Shown here: positions 22,518-34,882 of the stretch, one piece after another
Layout of the letters: each line of letters starts with the position of its first letter
Position numbering within the stretch: position 1 is the first letter of the stretch
Source: Coptis chinensis
Lineage: Eukaryota > Streptophyta > Magnoliopsida > Ranunculales > Ranunculaceae
Direction of reading: 5' to 3'
DNA: 64,000 bases
Assembly: GCA_015680905.1 (NCBI GenBank)
Contig: CM027377.1
Location: forward strand, 27,490,501 to 27,554,500
Notes under the pieces: generated by a model
What the model was told of the DNA's origin: nothing
What the model saw: only the letters and a program-made list of their open reading frames with translations
Database searches by the model: none
Translations under genes and position numbers: made by a program

Positions 22518-25028
22518 TCATAGCGCGAATGAGAGAACCTCATTATATTCCCAATCGGGAATACAACGACGAATAATCTGATCCGTACAATACTTAAAAA
22601 GGTAGGGCTTATCCCAGTAGTATAACTTAACTCTGGCCAAGAACTTCTTACGTTCATTTCTTGACGAATCATAAGGAATAGCATCAGCCACTAAATAATT
22701 CACGATGTCAGCATACCATGGTGTAGAAAAAATAGCATACAAATACTCATCAGGAAAAGAGTCGGGTATGGACTCCGAATCACTATCATCATCGTTTGTT
22801 AGTCTAGATAAGTGGTCGGCAACTACGTTTTTTACCCTTCTTTTGTCCTTTATTTCTAATGTGAACTCTTGTAGGAGGAGAATCCATCGGATTAATCTCT
22901 GCTTAGCATCCTTCTTTGTGAGAAGGTACCTAAGGGCTGCATGGTCGGTGTAAACTAGGGTTTTAGAACCAACCAAATAAGGACGAAACTTATCTAAAGC
23001 ATAAACGACAGCTAAGAATTATTTTTCAGTAGTTGTATAATTCCTTTGAGCATCGTTTAGAGTTTTACTAGCATAATAAATAACAGTGAATTTATTATCT
23101 AGTTTCTGTCCCAAGACAGCACCAACTGCATAATCACTAGCATCACACATGAGTTCGAAAGGTTTAGACCAATCGGGAGGCTCTATAATGGGTGCAGAAG
23201 TTAAGACGGCTTTTAAAGTTTCAAAAGCCTATTTACAGTTAAAATTAAAATCAAAGATGGCATCCTTTAAAAGCAGATTAGTTAGCGGCCTAGCTATTTT
23301 CGAAAAATCTTTGATAAAGCGCCTATAAAAACCTGCATGGCCTAGAAAGGCTCTAATATCATGGACAGTCCGTGGTATAGGTAGAGTCGCTATTTTATCT
23401 AGTTTGGCCTTATCAACTTCTATGCCATCACTAGATACAATGTGACCTAGTACTATGCCCTTTTTTTTACCATGAAATAACATTTTTCCCAATTTAAAAC
23501 TAGACTCTTCTCTTCACACCGTGTCAAAACCTTAGATAGGTTAGACAGGCAGTCAGTGAAAGAGTCTCCATAGATATAAAAATCATCCATGAATACTTCC
23601 ATGAAACGCTCTACCATGTCACTAAATATATGAAGCATACACTGCTGGAAGGTACCAGGAGCATTACAAAGGCCAAAAGGCATTCGTTTATAGGCGTGTG
23701 TTCCAAAATGACATGTAAAGGTAGTCTTTTCTTGGTCATCAATATCAATAATAATTTGGAAATAGCCAGAGTAGCCATCCAAAAAACAGTAAAAAACATG
23801 ACCAGCCAGACGTTCTAGCATCTGATCTATAAAGGATAATGGAAAATGATCCTTTCGTGTCATGACATTTAAACGTCTGTAATCAATACAGATCCTCCAT
23901 TTCATAGGACCATGTGTGGCAACATATTCACCCTTGGCATTACGCACCATTGTAATCCCCGATTTTTTGAACTACATGAATGGGACTGACCCATTCGCTA
24001 TCAGAGATTGGGTATATGATACCCGCATCAAGTAATCGTAAGACTTCTTCCCTGACCACTTCTTTCATGGCCGGGTTCAAACGACGCTGAGGTTCGCGAG
24101 AAGTCTTTGCGTTATCCTCCAAATGGATACAGTGAGTGCACACATTAGGGTCAATTCCCTTAATATCGGCTAGGGACCAACCAATCGCAGAACGATGTTC
24201 CTTAATCACCCTGATTAAACGTGTCTCTTCCTCCTTAGATAATAGAGAAGATATAATTACCGGATGGCTACCATCCGGATCAAGTTGAATATATTTTAAC
24301 TCAAGAGGAAGAGGTTTAAGTACCGGGGTGGTTGGTATGTCGATAAAAGCTTCTGGGGTGTCCTCATCTTGAGTAATGAATACTTGCTTAGGCAGCAGGT
24401 CTTCAAACTCTGTATATGGAGCAACCGAAGGTTCTACGATTTGTGTAGACTCGAAGATGGTGTTGACTTCTTGTACGTAGGAGTCATCGACAAAATCTGA
24501 ACTTCCAAAAGAAAGGAATCTATGCATATGGTTTTCTGAAAACGTGTTATTAAAGTAATCTTGCGCTAAGCTCTCGATCATGCTAATCTCTCTATCTATA
24601 GACGAATCTGGTAACTGTTTCATCATTTTAAAAATATTTACCTCAACCGATAGATGACCAAAAGACAAGGACATCGAACCATTTCGGCAGTTTATAAGCG
24701 CATTGGCAGTTGCCAAAAATGGACTCCCTAAGATGATCGGAACAGAGTCATTAACGACTTCTGTATCGAAGATAACAAAATCAGCAGGATAGTAGAAATC
24801 CTGGACCTTAACTAGCACGTTTTCAACCACACCCTTAGAATACTTAATAGACTTATCCGCTAATTGCAACGTCATTTGAGTAGGTTGCATCTCTTGTAGA
24901 CCTATTTGTTTGTATAAATAATACGGGAGTAAGTTGACACTTGCCCCCAGGTCTAATAAAGCGGTGGTCGTGTGAGAATCTCCTAAGGTGCATTGTATAG
25001 TAGGACGACCAGGGTCCTTGTACTTCAC
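22518..25028 (-). pseudogene. Protease, reverse transcriptase and RNase H of Athila-1
   Basis: The aspartic protease shows LLDLGASVNLLPYYLYKQIG near the start of the block at about 24.95 kb. The reverse transcriptase shows WRICIDYRRLN, FHFGTHAYKRMPFGL-type sequence and VFMDDFYIYG, that is, the DD pair of the active site is readable as MDD. The connection and RNase H follow with [47 protein letters not shown] and VADHLSRL. Order and spacing are those of plant Ty3/Gypsy pol. Fossil with a few breaks. Confidence 0.9.
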
Positions 25029-25059
25029 AATTCTATTATGTTCTGTTAAAGTTGGAAAT

Positions 25060-26943
25060 TGTTAAGTTAGAAAGGCGTCTTTAGGAATATTTGTCCTACC
25101 CCTAGTAGTGCACAACTCTTTAAGAAACTTAGCGTGGTGAGGTAATTTTTTAATTGCTTCGAGAAAGGGTAGGTTAATCGTTAGATTCTCGAATACTTCC
25201 CTAATCTCGTCAAAGTTTGTATCTCTGTTTAACATAGCTAATTTCTGGGGAAACGGTGGTGTCTCTCTATGCTTAGCGTATGGTTCAACTGGATGTCTAA
25301 CCTTTGCTTTTTGTTTCTTAGGTTGTGGTTTAACTGGTACCTCTACAGGGGTAGGCTCTTCAATTTCTATTTCGGTATCTAGTTCAATCTTTTGTGTAGG
25401 GACTACTTGTGGGGTAACTATAGGCATAGTTACATTATTGTCAACCACTCTACCAGAACGGAGAGTGGTGATGGCATTTAACTCACCTACATTTACATTT
25501 TCCGTACTAGTATTACCGTTCACCTCAAAGGCTATGTTTGGTGTTTTAGGATTAGGTATCGCTTGTCTTGGAAACACATCTTTGGGTTGTACTTTCTCTT
25601 GAGCTAGCTGCTATAAGGAAAGTTGGATGGCTTGCAAAATCTGTTGTTGAGATTTCATAAAGGTATCGAAATGATCCGGTTATGGAAGAGTGTTAGTTAT
25701 AGGTTGTGTGACAGGAACTATGTCACGTTGATTATTTATGGGTGGGTTGTGATAGTTATTATTATTAACCAGAACGATACCTCGATTTGCATTATAATTA
25801 TTATTGTTATAATTATTATAATTACCCTGACCTTGTGCTTGACCTTGTCGTGGTTGCGCTTGGTTGTTATAATTATTATAATTACCCTGACCTTGTCCTT
25901 GTCATGGTGGAGGTTGGTTATAATTGTTTGCTTGCCTAACATTTTGATTATTAAATCTAGGAGTTGTTACTTGTTGATTATTTCTCCAACTGAAGTTGGG
26001 GTGTTGTCTCCAAGGGGCGTTAGGAATAGGAAAACTATTAGCTGAGCAAACGTTATCTTGTTGTAATGTTTGTTGTTCGTAAACGAAAGGACAATAGGAG
26101 TCGGGGTGCTCTAGACTCAAACAGAAATTACATGGGTTGGAGTTGACATTCATAACGGGGATAGGTTTTTGTTGGATAGAAATAGCCTCTACCTTTTTAG
26201 TTAGAGATTCGATTAAATTTTTAAGTTCTGGATCGGGTTTCATCTCAAACATACCGGCGGTTTACTGTTGTAGAAGAACTAGCGTTGCGGGAGATATCGT
26301 CACTACCCCCCCAGTTATTATTACGCTTAGTCTGATCTTCTAAAAATTTATAAGTCTCTGAGGCTCTTTTACTTAAGAAACTACCCTCATTCATTATGTC
26401 AAAGACTTCTTTATGGTGGTGTAGAAGTCCCTTGAAAAAGGCACGAACTAACTTGTCTTTTGCGAGGTTATGATGTGGACACTCTATAAGTAGATCGGTG
26501 AAACGATTCCAAGCCTCTGAAAATGATTCATGAGGATTCTGTCGAAAGAAATGAATCTTGGAAAGCATTTCATCGGTTTTTAGTGGTGGGTAAAAATGTT
26601 CCATGAATAGTTGAACAAGTTTAGCCCACGAGTCCACAGAATTAGGCGCTTGGGCAGTTAATCAAGACGCCGCCTTATCGGCTAAGGTGAAGGGAAATAC
26701 CCTCAGTTTAATTTGTTCAGCACCTACCGTAGGATGGTGGAATGTAGTAAGGACTTGGTTAATCCTACGCGTATGTCGATAGGGCTTTTCATGGTCTAAC
26801 CCATGAAAAACAGTTAACAAATTAAATATATTTGGGGGGATTCGAAAATCCCCCACTGGGTCTGATAGAACGATGCAAGATTTAGGGATATCGTTCAAGG
26901 CTTTGTAAAAGTCGAGAGAGAGAGACTCTCTTTCTTCAGCCAT
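25060..26943 (-). pseudogene. gag of Athila-1
   Basis: The N-terminal block (from 26943) ends with HTRRINQVLTTFHHPTVG and VFPFTLADKAA, the next has FMEHFYPPLKTDEMLSKIHF and NPHESFSEAWNRFTDLL, the classic retrotransposon gag fold of Athila. A CCHC-like knuckle (CNFCLSLEHPDSYCP) follows near 26.13 kb. A proline- and glutamine-rich linker (25.5-26.0 kb) and a C-terminal block with AKHRETPPFPQKL and FLKELCTTRGR complete it. Fossil. Confidence 0.88.
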
Positions 26944-27633
26944 TACTTGGTGGTGTGTGTGTGGTATGCTAGCTAGAGGCGAGTGAGTGGTATACTAGAA
27001 AGACTTGTTTGTTGCTGTTGTCGGTTAATTACGTTAGGTGTTTTCTTATTGACCTTAATCTCATGCAAGGCTAAGACCAATATTAATGAAACACAACAAC
27101 ACTCCAAACAATCCTGATATGCTAATATGAACCTCTAACAGAAGATGTGAGGTGTGGAAGAAAAGAGTACCTAAAAGCCTCCTTCCTTCGCTTATGAATA
27201 TCGTCTTGTTTACGCGTGCTCAGTGTATATAACAAGTTAGAACACTGAAAACTTTGAAGAAATGGAAGTTCAAACAAACCCAGTAAAATCGGGCGCTTCA
27301 GCAGAGAGGTGCTGGTGTGCTTTCGAGAATATGCCTAGGCAGGGTGCGTGTCGCTTCGGGCAAAAGGTAGGATTCCAGCGTGTGCTTGGTGGCTCTCAAG
27401 TTGGCCTTGGTAGGGCGTAGGTGGCACTCAGCCAAAGGGTGGGATTCCAAGTGTGTGGGCGCAGGGTGTGCTCCACTTTGGCTTGCCCAGGGGGCAGGTG
27501 CGCTCCGAGTAATTTTTCATGGAAACTTGCAAAGCTGAAACAGACAACCACAGTGAGAATCCAAACAAGGGTGGGTGGGTTATGGGACTTTGAAAAACTA
27601 TCAAGTCTACAGAAAACAATACTAAAGAGTACT

Positions 27634-27651
27634 ACGATGGCAGCGACGCCA
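27634..27651 (-). promoter_or_regulatory. Primer binding site of Athila-1
   Basis: Two bases inside the 5' LTR the minus strand reads TGGCGTCGCTGCC, close to the TGGCGCCGTTGCC site typical of Athila elements. Confidence 0.7.
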
Positions 27652-27653
27652 TT

Positions 27654-28788
27654 TGGTAAACGTAAAATTGAATAATTTACCTACGAAATGAACGATGAAA
27701 CTCAAAATGCAAGTGAAACTAAACTTAATTACGCGTTGTTATCAAAGATTTCTATACTCTCAATTCTATCGAAATAGAGTGGAGTTAAAAGTTCGTTCCA
27801 CTCTTAGTTTTTAGCATTCAAGTTTTCTAGATTGACTAATCTATTCAAAGTTTAATGAGAGCAATGGTGGGAATTCTACACTACGATGTGAATTCGAATG
27901 ACAAGATACGAATAACGAAATGACATATATAAAGATTTGAACTTTACTAATTTTAATTAACAATACTTCAAATCTAATTAATAACTAAGAATTGAATAAC
28001 AACAAGAATTGAAATTAGATCTACAAATTTAAATGACAAAATCGAAATGACAAGAAATAACTATTTTATTTATCTAATCAATGAAGAACTATGATTCAAA
28101 GAATTAATCTAAAACAAAGTATGAAACTAATTAATTTAACTAATTTAATTCAAAACTAGACCTACAAGCTATTTTAATGGCTACTTTTCTATTCTAGATT
28201 ATCTAACTATATCTTTCTTAAGAGCTAAGTCTTGTTTTATGTAAAGGAGGAGACCAGATCCACAATTTCGTGCATGGCTGAGGAGCCATGTTTTGGGCTG
28301 GAAAATCGAGCCCGAAGCCCAATTTCTTCAGTCCACAGAGCCCGTTTCAGCTGGCTTTGACTTCAACAGACTTTTTGTCCACTTTTGCTCCTCTGATTGG
28401 GTCAAGGTTTGGACCATTGGAAAACACTTTTCGAGCCGGTCGTTTTGACATAAGGTAGGCCCAAATCCGAGGCTTGAGTCCAAAGATATGGTCTTCGGAA
28501 GTTCTGCCGACTTGTGCACTGTTTCTGCCCGTGTTGACTTTTCAGCTTTTGACCGGGCTTCATAAAGACTTTGTCTCCTTGAATTTTGGCCTTTATCACA
28601 GAACTTCTTAGCAACCAACTCTTTACTCATTCATATCGCCAAAGTGACACATTTCTGCACATAATTGAGTTCCATGCATGAAATACATAAAAGCACGTAA
28701 TTAGCATTAACTCTTATTTATTACTCGCATAATTGGTCTAAAAGTAGTATTATTAAGGGGTTAAAACTACAGTTTTAGGCTCTTATCA
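27654..28788 (-). repeat. 5' LTR of Athila-1
   Basis: On + it begins TGGTAAACGTAAAATTG and ends GGCTCTTATCA. It carries about 30 bp (near 27776) that the other LTR lacks. Confidence 0.9.
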
Positions 28789-28876
28789 CTCACCTCAGTA
28801 CGAACAAAAGGTTCATTCTTTATTCTTTTATATCTCAAGTTCTAATGATTTGTGTCTCTAAATTGGTCTTTTTATC

Positions 28877-28950
<74 letters not shown>
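28877..28950. repeat. (GTT)n microsatellite
   Basis: About 24 GTT units with one interruption near 28910, in CACTA-A interior sequence just right of Athila-1. Confidence 0.95.
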
Positions 28951-29283
28951 GAAGTTAATTGGAGATGAAAGCGTTTCCACCAAATGATACTAAATATCTA
29001 TCAAACTTTAGCACAATAACAAGTCATCCAAGACCTTGCTAACTACTCTTGCCGTGATTGGAATTATGATCGTCATCTAACAATTGCCCATACTTTTTGG
29101 CACTTCCATAAGACTAAAGAAACGGTCATAGGTCATAATCACGTGCCTCCAGTATCGATCATGTAAAGTTGTTGGCGAAAGCTTCAACTAATTGTGCTAG
29201 ATATTAGTTCTAACTTCTAACAGTGTTTCTAGCATAGTGTCATATTATGTGAACATTGATGTTATTTCTTATGTTTGGCCAGC
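28951..29283. other. CACTA-A interior, nothing recognised
   Basis: Intron-like AT-rich sequence ahead of the isoleucyl-tRNA synthetase fragment. No convincing coding motif. Confidence 0.4.
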
Positions 29284-29970
29284 TGAGAACTGAGGTGAAT
29301 AAGGTTTTGGAGACTGCTCGCTCTGGAAAGTTAATAGGTTCCAGCTTAGATGCAAAGATTTATCTCCACACAGTTTCGATGCCGACTTGTCCTCTAATTT
29401 ACATAAGGCGTGTGCATCCAAAGAATGATCTTTGATGAATTGCATCGCATATTTATAACTTCTCGGGTATGCATTGCTCGCACCAAGAATGGTGTTTATT
29501 TTCTTGGTAAATGCTTTTAACTATTTAATGAAGCTTTCTTGGGGCTATCCTAAAATACACCAAGATAGAAGTACCATCGGATCGGTTGACTAGTTGAATT
29601 CTATAAGCTTGAATTGCACCGCTTCTAGCATTCAAAGTCGGACCTATATCATGTTTATTCATTGATATTATGACCTGCAGGTTGAAATTCTTTCATCTAT
29701 GGGAAATGGAATTCTGCTGAAAGTATTCCATATTTTGGAGATTGTCTAATCCAAGGGAAGAAAGTATGGGTTGGTGTATCCCGCGTGCGGGCGGATCAAA
29801 ATGTGAGAGATCTTTGGAATTACTCCACCAAAGTTGGTTCCTTTTCTGAGCATCCCACTCTTTGCAGCCGATGTTATAATGTTGTTAGGCGCCCAACCAC
29901 TTCACCGCCGTGGCTGCGCAGTAGAAGAAATGTTTGTACTTGCAGTGCATTAGTATCAAGTAATCAGTTT
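29284..29970 (+). pseudogene. Captured C-terminal exons of organellar isoleucyl-tRNA synthetase
   Basis: After a splice-acceptor-like TTGGCCAG, an exon of about 95 bp reads LRTEVNKVLETARSGKLIGS then LDAKIYLHT. Further on, about 29718-29910, come PYFGDCLIQGKKVWVGVSR (in pieces) and WNYSTKVGSFSEHPTLCSRC followed by YNVV. These match the C-terminal anticodon-binding and zinc region of plastid/mitochondrial IleRS (family: LRAEVNKVLE, KVWVGVSRAEGSKCERCWNY, HPTLCSRCYNVV). The KCERCW half of the zinc site has been destroyed by a frame change; the CSRC half remains. The sequence between (29379-29700) looks intronic. It is host-gene cargo within CACTA-A, on the + strand. Confidence 0.85.
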
Positions 29971-29985
29971 TGGCTTTGTTCTGAC

Positions 29986-30659
29986 TGTTGGGGGTTATAC
30001 CAATACCAATCGATTCCCCAATACACAGATAACTTGTATATGAACTCAATTCAACTCCGGACAAAATCTAAATATCAACTACAACTTATACTAACATGCC
30101 CAACTCGCTAAACAACTATTAACAACAGATAATAATGTAAAGCAGTAAAAGCAAACCACAACACAAAGATTTACCGTGGTTCGGCCAATGATGCCTACTT
30201 CCACAAGAGCTAGTCCTTTATAAAGTGGGAAGGAAGATTACAATCTCTCCTTTCAGTCTCTCACCTTACTAGATCACTCTTATCTCTTTACAGGGTTGTA
30301 TCTCTGTAAAGGTTATCTCTCAATCTTGATAGCTTTCAAGATTGGGTTTCTCACTCTTTGTTTTTGTCTGGTTCTTAGTCTTAGGTTTTCCAAAACCTTG
30401 ATTTTGGTTTTTTATCCAAAAACCAAATTTCGCGGTTACTGTAGCGAAGCCCACAAAAAATAGACCTGGGCGCGGGCACGCCCCCTTTGAGCGCGGGTCG
30501 CGCCTAACATACTGGAGCCTGAGCGCGGGTCGCGCTCTGAACACTGGAATGATTTCACAGCATGAGCGCAGGTGCGCCTCCTCTGAGCGCAGGTGCGCTC
30601 TGACAAATCCTCGCAGAATCAGCTCTGTTTCTCTCCTCATGTGAGGGATAACTCCAACA
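29986..30659 (-). repeat. 3' LTR of the Copia element
   Basis: Begins TGTTGGGGGTTATACC and ends GATAACTCCAACA. Near 30470-30600 it has repeated GAGCGCAGGTGCGCTC-like palindromes. Confidence 0.93.
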
Positions 30660-30673
30660 ATCTCCCCCTCCCG
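30660..30673 (-). promoter_or_regulatory. Polypurine tract of the Copia element
   Basis: Directly inside the 3' LTR the minus strand reads GGGAGGGGGAGAT. Confidence 0.85.
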
Positions 30674-30950
30674 AACAGTGAGGGGGGATACCTCCATGCA
30701 ATTGCCAAATCAACAGGAGGAGTCTGCTACCATTCCGGCGGTAGCACAACAAATATCAAACTTACCTTTCGGTAAGACTTTGGTCATCATATCCGACCCG
30801 TTCTTGTCGGTATGGATCTTCTCGATACACAAATGCTTGTCTTGCTTCGAAAGTACTTCTAATCCAATGATAACGCGTGTATGTGCTTGGATCTAGAATG
30901 AAAACTTCGGATTCTTGCTCAAGTGGATGGCGCCCGACCATCACATAGAA

Positions 30951-33770
30951 CTACAAACCTGTTTTACGCTTTAGCCCTAGTTCGTCGAAGAACCTCTTCA
31001 TCCATAGCATCTCTTTGCAACACTCAGTGGCTGCAATATACTCGGCTTCTGTAGTGGAGAGGGCAACACACTTTTGCAACTTAGATTGCCAAGAAACTGC
31101 TCCCCCTGCAAAAGTAACCAGATAACCGGAGGTGGACTTCATCGAGTCAACATCACCTGCCATGTCTACATCAGTGTAGCCTTCAAGTAAGGGCTTACTT
31201 CCACCAAAACACAAACACGATTTGGAAGTGCCTTTGAGATATCTCAATATCCACTTAACACCTTCCCAATGCTCCTGACCCGAATTTGACAGAAATCTGC
31301 TTACAACACCAACGGCGAAAGCAATATCCGGTCTAGTACACACCATGGCATACATCAAACTGCCCACTGCGGATGCATAAGGAATCTTTTCCATCTGACT
31401 CTGCTCATGCCCACCCTTAGGACACATCTCTTTGGTCATGCGGGCCGCCACCAAGCGGACAAACCGACCCTTCGCGATCCATGTTGAATCTCTTCAACAC
31501 CTTCTCCGATGTAGCTTTCTTGAGAAAGCCACAACTTCCCACTCTTTTCGTCACGGTGATCCGCGATCCCAAGTATCTGCTTTGCTTGACCCAAATCCTT
31601 CATCTCAAAGGACTTACTCAAGTCTTTCTTTAGCTTGGATATCTTGTTGATGTTTGGCCAACTATCAACATATCATCCACATACAAAGAATATAGCACTA
31701 TGAAATCCCCATCCGAAATCTCTGAACAAACGCAATGATCGAAGCGGACTTCTTGTATCCTTGCTTCGCCATAAAAGGAGTCAAACTTTATGTACCAATC
31801 TCTCGGTGCTTGCTTCAACCCATACAAGCTCTTTATCGGCTTGCATACTAGGTGCTCCTTGCCTTTGACCTCAAACCCCTTTGGTGGTCCATGTAGACAT
31901 CTTCTTCAAGGTCTCCATGAAGAAAAGCGTCTTAACATCTAGTCTGCTCAACCTCTAGGTTCATACTTGCGGCCATACCCAATACCACCGGATAGAAGTC
32001 ATCTTCACTACAAGAGAAAAATCTCATCAAAGTCAATCCCTTTCCTTTGACCGAATCCTTTCCACAACAAAGGCGAGCTTTGTGCCTTGGGTGAGGATTG
32101 TTCTCCTCATGCTTGACTTTGTATATCCACTTATTCTTGAGAACTTTTCTCCCCTGGGTTTCTCAACTAACTCATAAGTGTGATTCTTATGCAAAGAATC
32201 CATCTCGTCATGCATGGCCTTCAACCACTTTTCTTTGTCTCGTACCTTCAAGTGCCTCTTGATAGTACATAGGTTCTCCACCATCCGATAGTAGCACGTC
32301 GCGTTATGTGGTGGATACCTGGTTGAAGTCGATCTCCCTGTCGGACCTCCTTGCCCCATCTGGCTTTGGCGCTTTCGGGAGGATGCACTTCCGCTTTGCT
32401 CGGTGGTGGTTCATGCATCTCATCTGCATCTTCTATACCAATAGGTTCTATCCCATCATGAGCAATAGGATTCTCATTATGAGCTTCAAACTCATGGTTC
32501 TCTGCATTCTCAATGCCATCTGCACGTTCCACAGTAGAAACTTCTGGTTCTGAATCAACAAGATCATTGGTGAAAGCCTGTAGCTTCTCACCCTCCTCAA
32601 AGTCTGCTATGGTTTGGTCTTCTAAGAACACAACATCTCGACTTCGGATTACCTTCTTGTTAATCGGATCATAGAGTTTGTAACCAAACTTTTCATCTCC
32701 ATAACCCAGAAAAATGCACTGCTTGGCTTTGTCATCAAGCTTGGATCTCTCATCCTTCGGAATATGCACAAATGCCCTGCACCCAAATACCCTAAAGTAT
32801 CCATAATCAACATCTCTGCCTGACCATACTCTCTCTGGATAATCACTATTCAGAGGCTTTGCCGGTGACAGGTTGATCACATGCACGGCTATACGCATTG
32901 CTTCTACCCAGTAGCTTCTAGGTAGCTTAGAGTGAGATAGCATGCATCTCATCCTCTCTACAATGGTACAATTCATTCTCTCTACTATTCCATTCTGTTG
33001 CGGTGTCTTGGGAACGGTGCGCTCATGGCCGAATCCCATGACTCGGGCAATACTCTTCAAATGGCCCAATGTACTCACCCCCATTATCGGCGAATACACT
33101 TCAACAACTTCCCAGTCTCTCTTTCCACCATCTTTGTGGAATTTCTCAAACACGCCAAGTACTTCATCCTTGGTCTTCAGACTATAGGCCCATATCTTTC
33201 TTGACGCATCATCAATGAATGTCAAGAAGTACGAAGCTCCCTGGTGGGACTTCACTCTCATAGGACCACATAAGTTTGTGTGCACTAGTTCAAGGACAGT
33301 GTCCTTTCTGTGAGACGGGAATCTTTGGAAAGACACCATATGTTGCTTTCCTACCAAACAGTGAGTACATGTATCTAAATGTGTACCTTTAATGTCTGGC
33401 ACGGCCTTTTACTTAGCAAGAACTTCCATCCCTTTTATGCCCATGTGACACGGTCTCTTGTGCCACGATTCGGATGAAGCTTCTTCTTACGCATTAAAAT
33501 TCGCTTTACACAAACTAGCCTCGTGTTTTGTAAAGAGAGCAAGTTTTCTTTCCTCACTGCTTTCAATGGAACCTCGCTTTCGGTTTCCATACCCCGTTAC
33601 CAAACGAGTTTACAAAGCCATCGTCATCTAATTTCCCAGCCGAAATTAGGCTTAACCGTATGTCAGGGACATGTCGTACATCCTTGAGTGTCAAGGTGTA
33701 GCCGACATTGGTTTCTATATGAACATCTCCAATGCCTATAATCTTCGAGACTCCACTGTTACCCATCCTT
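30951..33770 (-). pseudogene. Protease end, integrase, reverse transcriptase and RNase H of the Copia element
   Basis: From 5' to 3' in element order: GIGDVHIETNVGYTLTLKDV and HVPDIRLSLISAGKLDDDGF (end of protease region), HCLVGKQHMVSF and the integrase core FLTFIDDASRKIWAYSLK with PQQNGIVERMNCTI, then the reverse transcriptase MYGLKQAPRDWY and YVDDMLIVG, and the RNase H segment KIPYASAVGSLMYAMVCTRP, WILRYLKGTS and TTEAEYIAATECCKEMLWM. These are the standard Ty1/Copia signatures. The copy is a fossil with several breaks. Confidence 0.92.
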
Positions 33771-33782
33771 ACTTCACCATAT

Positions 33783-34480
33783 TCACCACAGCTGTAGGTA
33801 GTGAAGAATCTCTGTCGCGATTAATGGCGTGATAGGATGCTCTGTATCTATCACCCACTCGTATCGACATGAGGTACTAAGACAGCACACACCACAATCT
33901 GACACAATTCCCACTAGGTCGTCGACTAGTGCGGTAGTATCTCTGCCTGTGTTTCCGTTCCTCTGCACCATGTCTTCATGTACACAATTATTCTTCTCAT
34001 CCCTCTTCAGTGTTCTGCACTCATATCTGAAGTGGCCTTTGGTGGCACAATAGTAACATTGCCTCTCTGCCTTAGGAGTTCTAGCTTCACCCCTAGATTT
34101 ACTTCTGTCATCACCTCTAGAACGAGATGGTTTTCTGTTTTGACCTCTCCCCCGTTTCTCTGTGAAAAGGATCTCTGAGTGAGAGGAGCTGCTTCTTGCA
34201 CTCCTTCTAGTCTCCTCATTCAACAAAGACGTGGTAGCCATCTCCATGGTAACAATTCCATCCTTGGCTGCTCCATGTAGAGAAACTGCTAATGTCTCCC
34301 AACTTTTGGGTAGAGAGCCTAATAGAAACAAAGCCTCAACTTCGTCTCCCAAATTGATCTTCATCAAATGCATCTGATTGATGATATTCTGTACTTCATT
34401 AAGATGCTCAGACATTGAAGAACCTTCTTGGTACCGTTAAAACTTCAAACTTCTTAACGACTAGCACTTTGTTTCCACCC
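33783..34480 (-). pseudogene. gag of the Copia element
   Basis: The block contains HLNEVQNIINQMHLMKINLG, LLGSLPKSWETLAVSL and a zinc knuckle CYYCATKGHFRYEC after an Arg/Ser-rich linker, typical of Copia UBN2-type gag. The N-terminus of gag lies further right (34.4-34.8 kb). Fossil. Confidence 0.88.
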
Positions 34481-34867
34481 GACTTCCTCTCATACAGTCT
34501 TGAGTTTCTTCCACGCGGTGAAGGTCTGTAGTCTCTTAAGGACACATGGTGAAAGACAATCGCCGCCAATCCATCCTGTCGAATGTATCCAATCGCTTTT
34601 ACGTCAAGCTTTTTCCACTTTCGCCCTCATCAGTCTTTTCTGGTTTTACTCCCTCATTCTCAATGGGAAGTGCCAAGTCCTTGCAGTATAGAAAGTCTTC
34701 CATCTTGGCTTTCCAGATGGTGTAGTTCTTCCTATTCAGACTCATCATGCGAGTGTTCACTGAATGGTCCATCTCTACAAGTTATTTAACCTCAAATCTT
34801 CTCTCAGGAATTTCGTCAAACACCTTCTGACCAAGATTCGGATAACACCCTAGGCTATTCTAACCAA

Positions 34868-34880
34868 GGATCTGATACCA
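34868..34880 (-). promoter_or_regulatory. Primer binding site of the Copia element
   Basis: The minus strand reads TGGTATCAGATCC two bases after the 5' LTR, close to the initiator tRNA-Met complementary site TGGTATCAGAGC. Confidence 0.85.
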
Positions 34881-34882
34881 CT

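Larger units (their letters stand above)
14480..28788 (-). mobile_element. Athila-like Ty3/Gypsy retrotransposon, full length (Athila-1)
   Basis: Two direct LTRs of 1107 and 1135 bp bound a 12-kb interior. The flanks are CTTAC (14475-14479) and CTCAC (28789-28793), a target duplication with one mismatch. Coding is on the minus strand in the order gag, protease, reverse transcriptase, RNase H, integrase, then additional ORFs, a polypurine tract and the 3' LTR at the left. The primer site resembles that of Athila elements. The LTRs differ by a few percent plus a 30-bp indel, so it is older than the Copia element nearby. It looks full length but is broken at several places. It lies inside CACTA-A. 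Confidence 0.9.

Noticed and set aside
27421-27675. 84-codon plus frame ahead of the Athila 5' LTR
   Set aside because: It runs through the element's leader and primer site against the coding strand.
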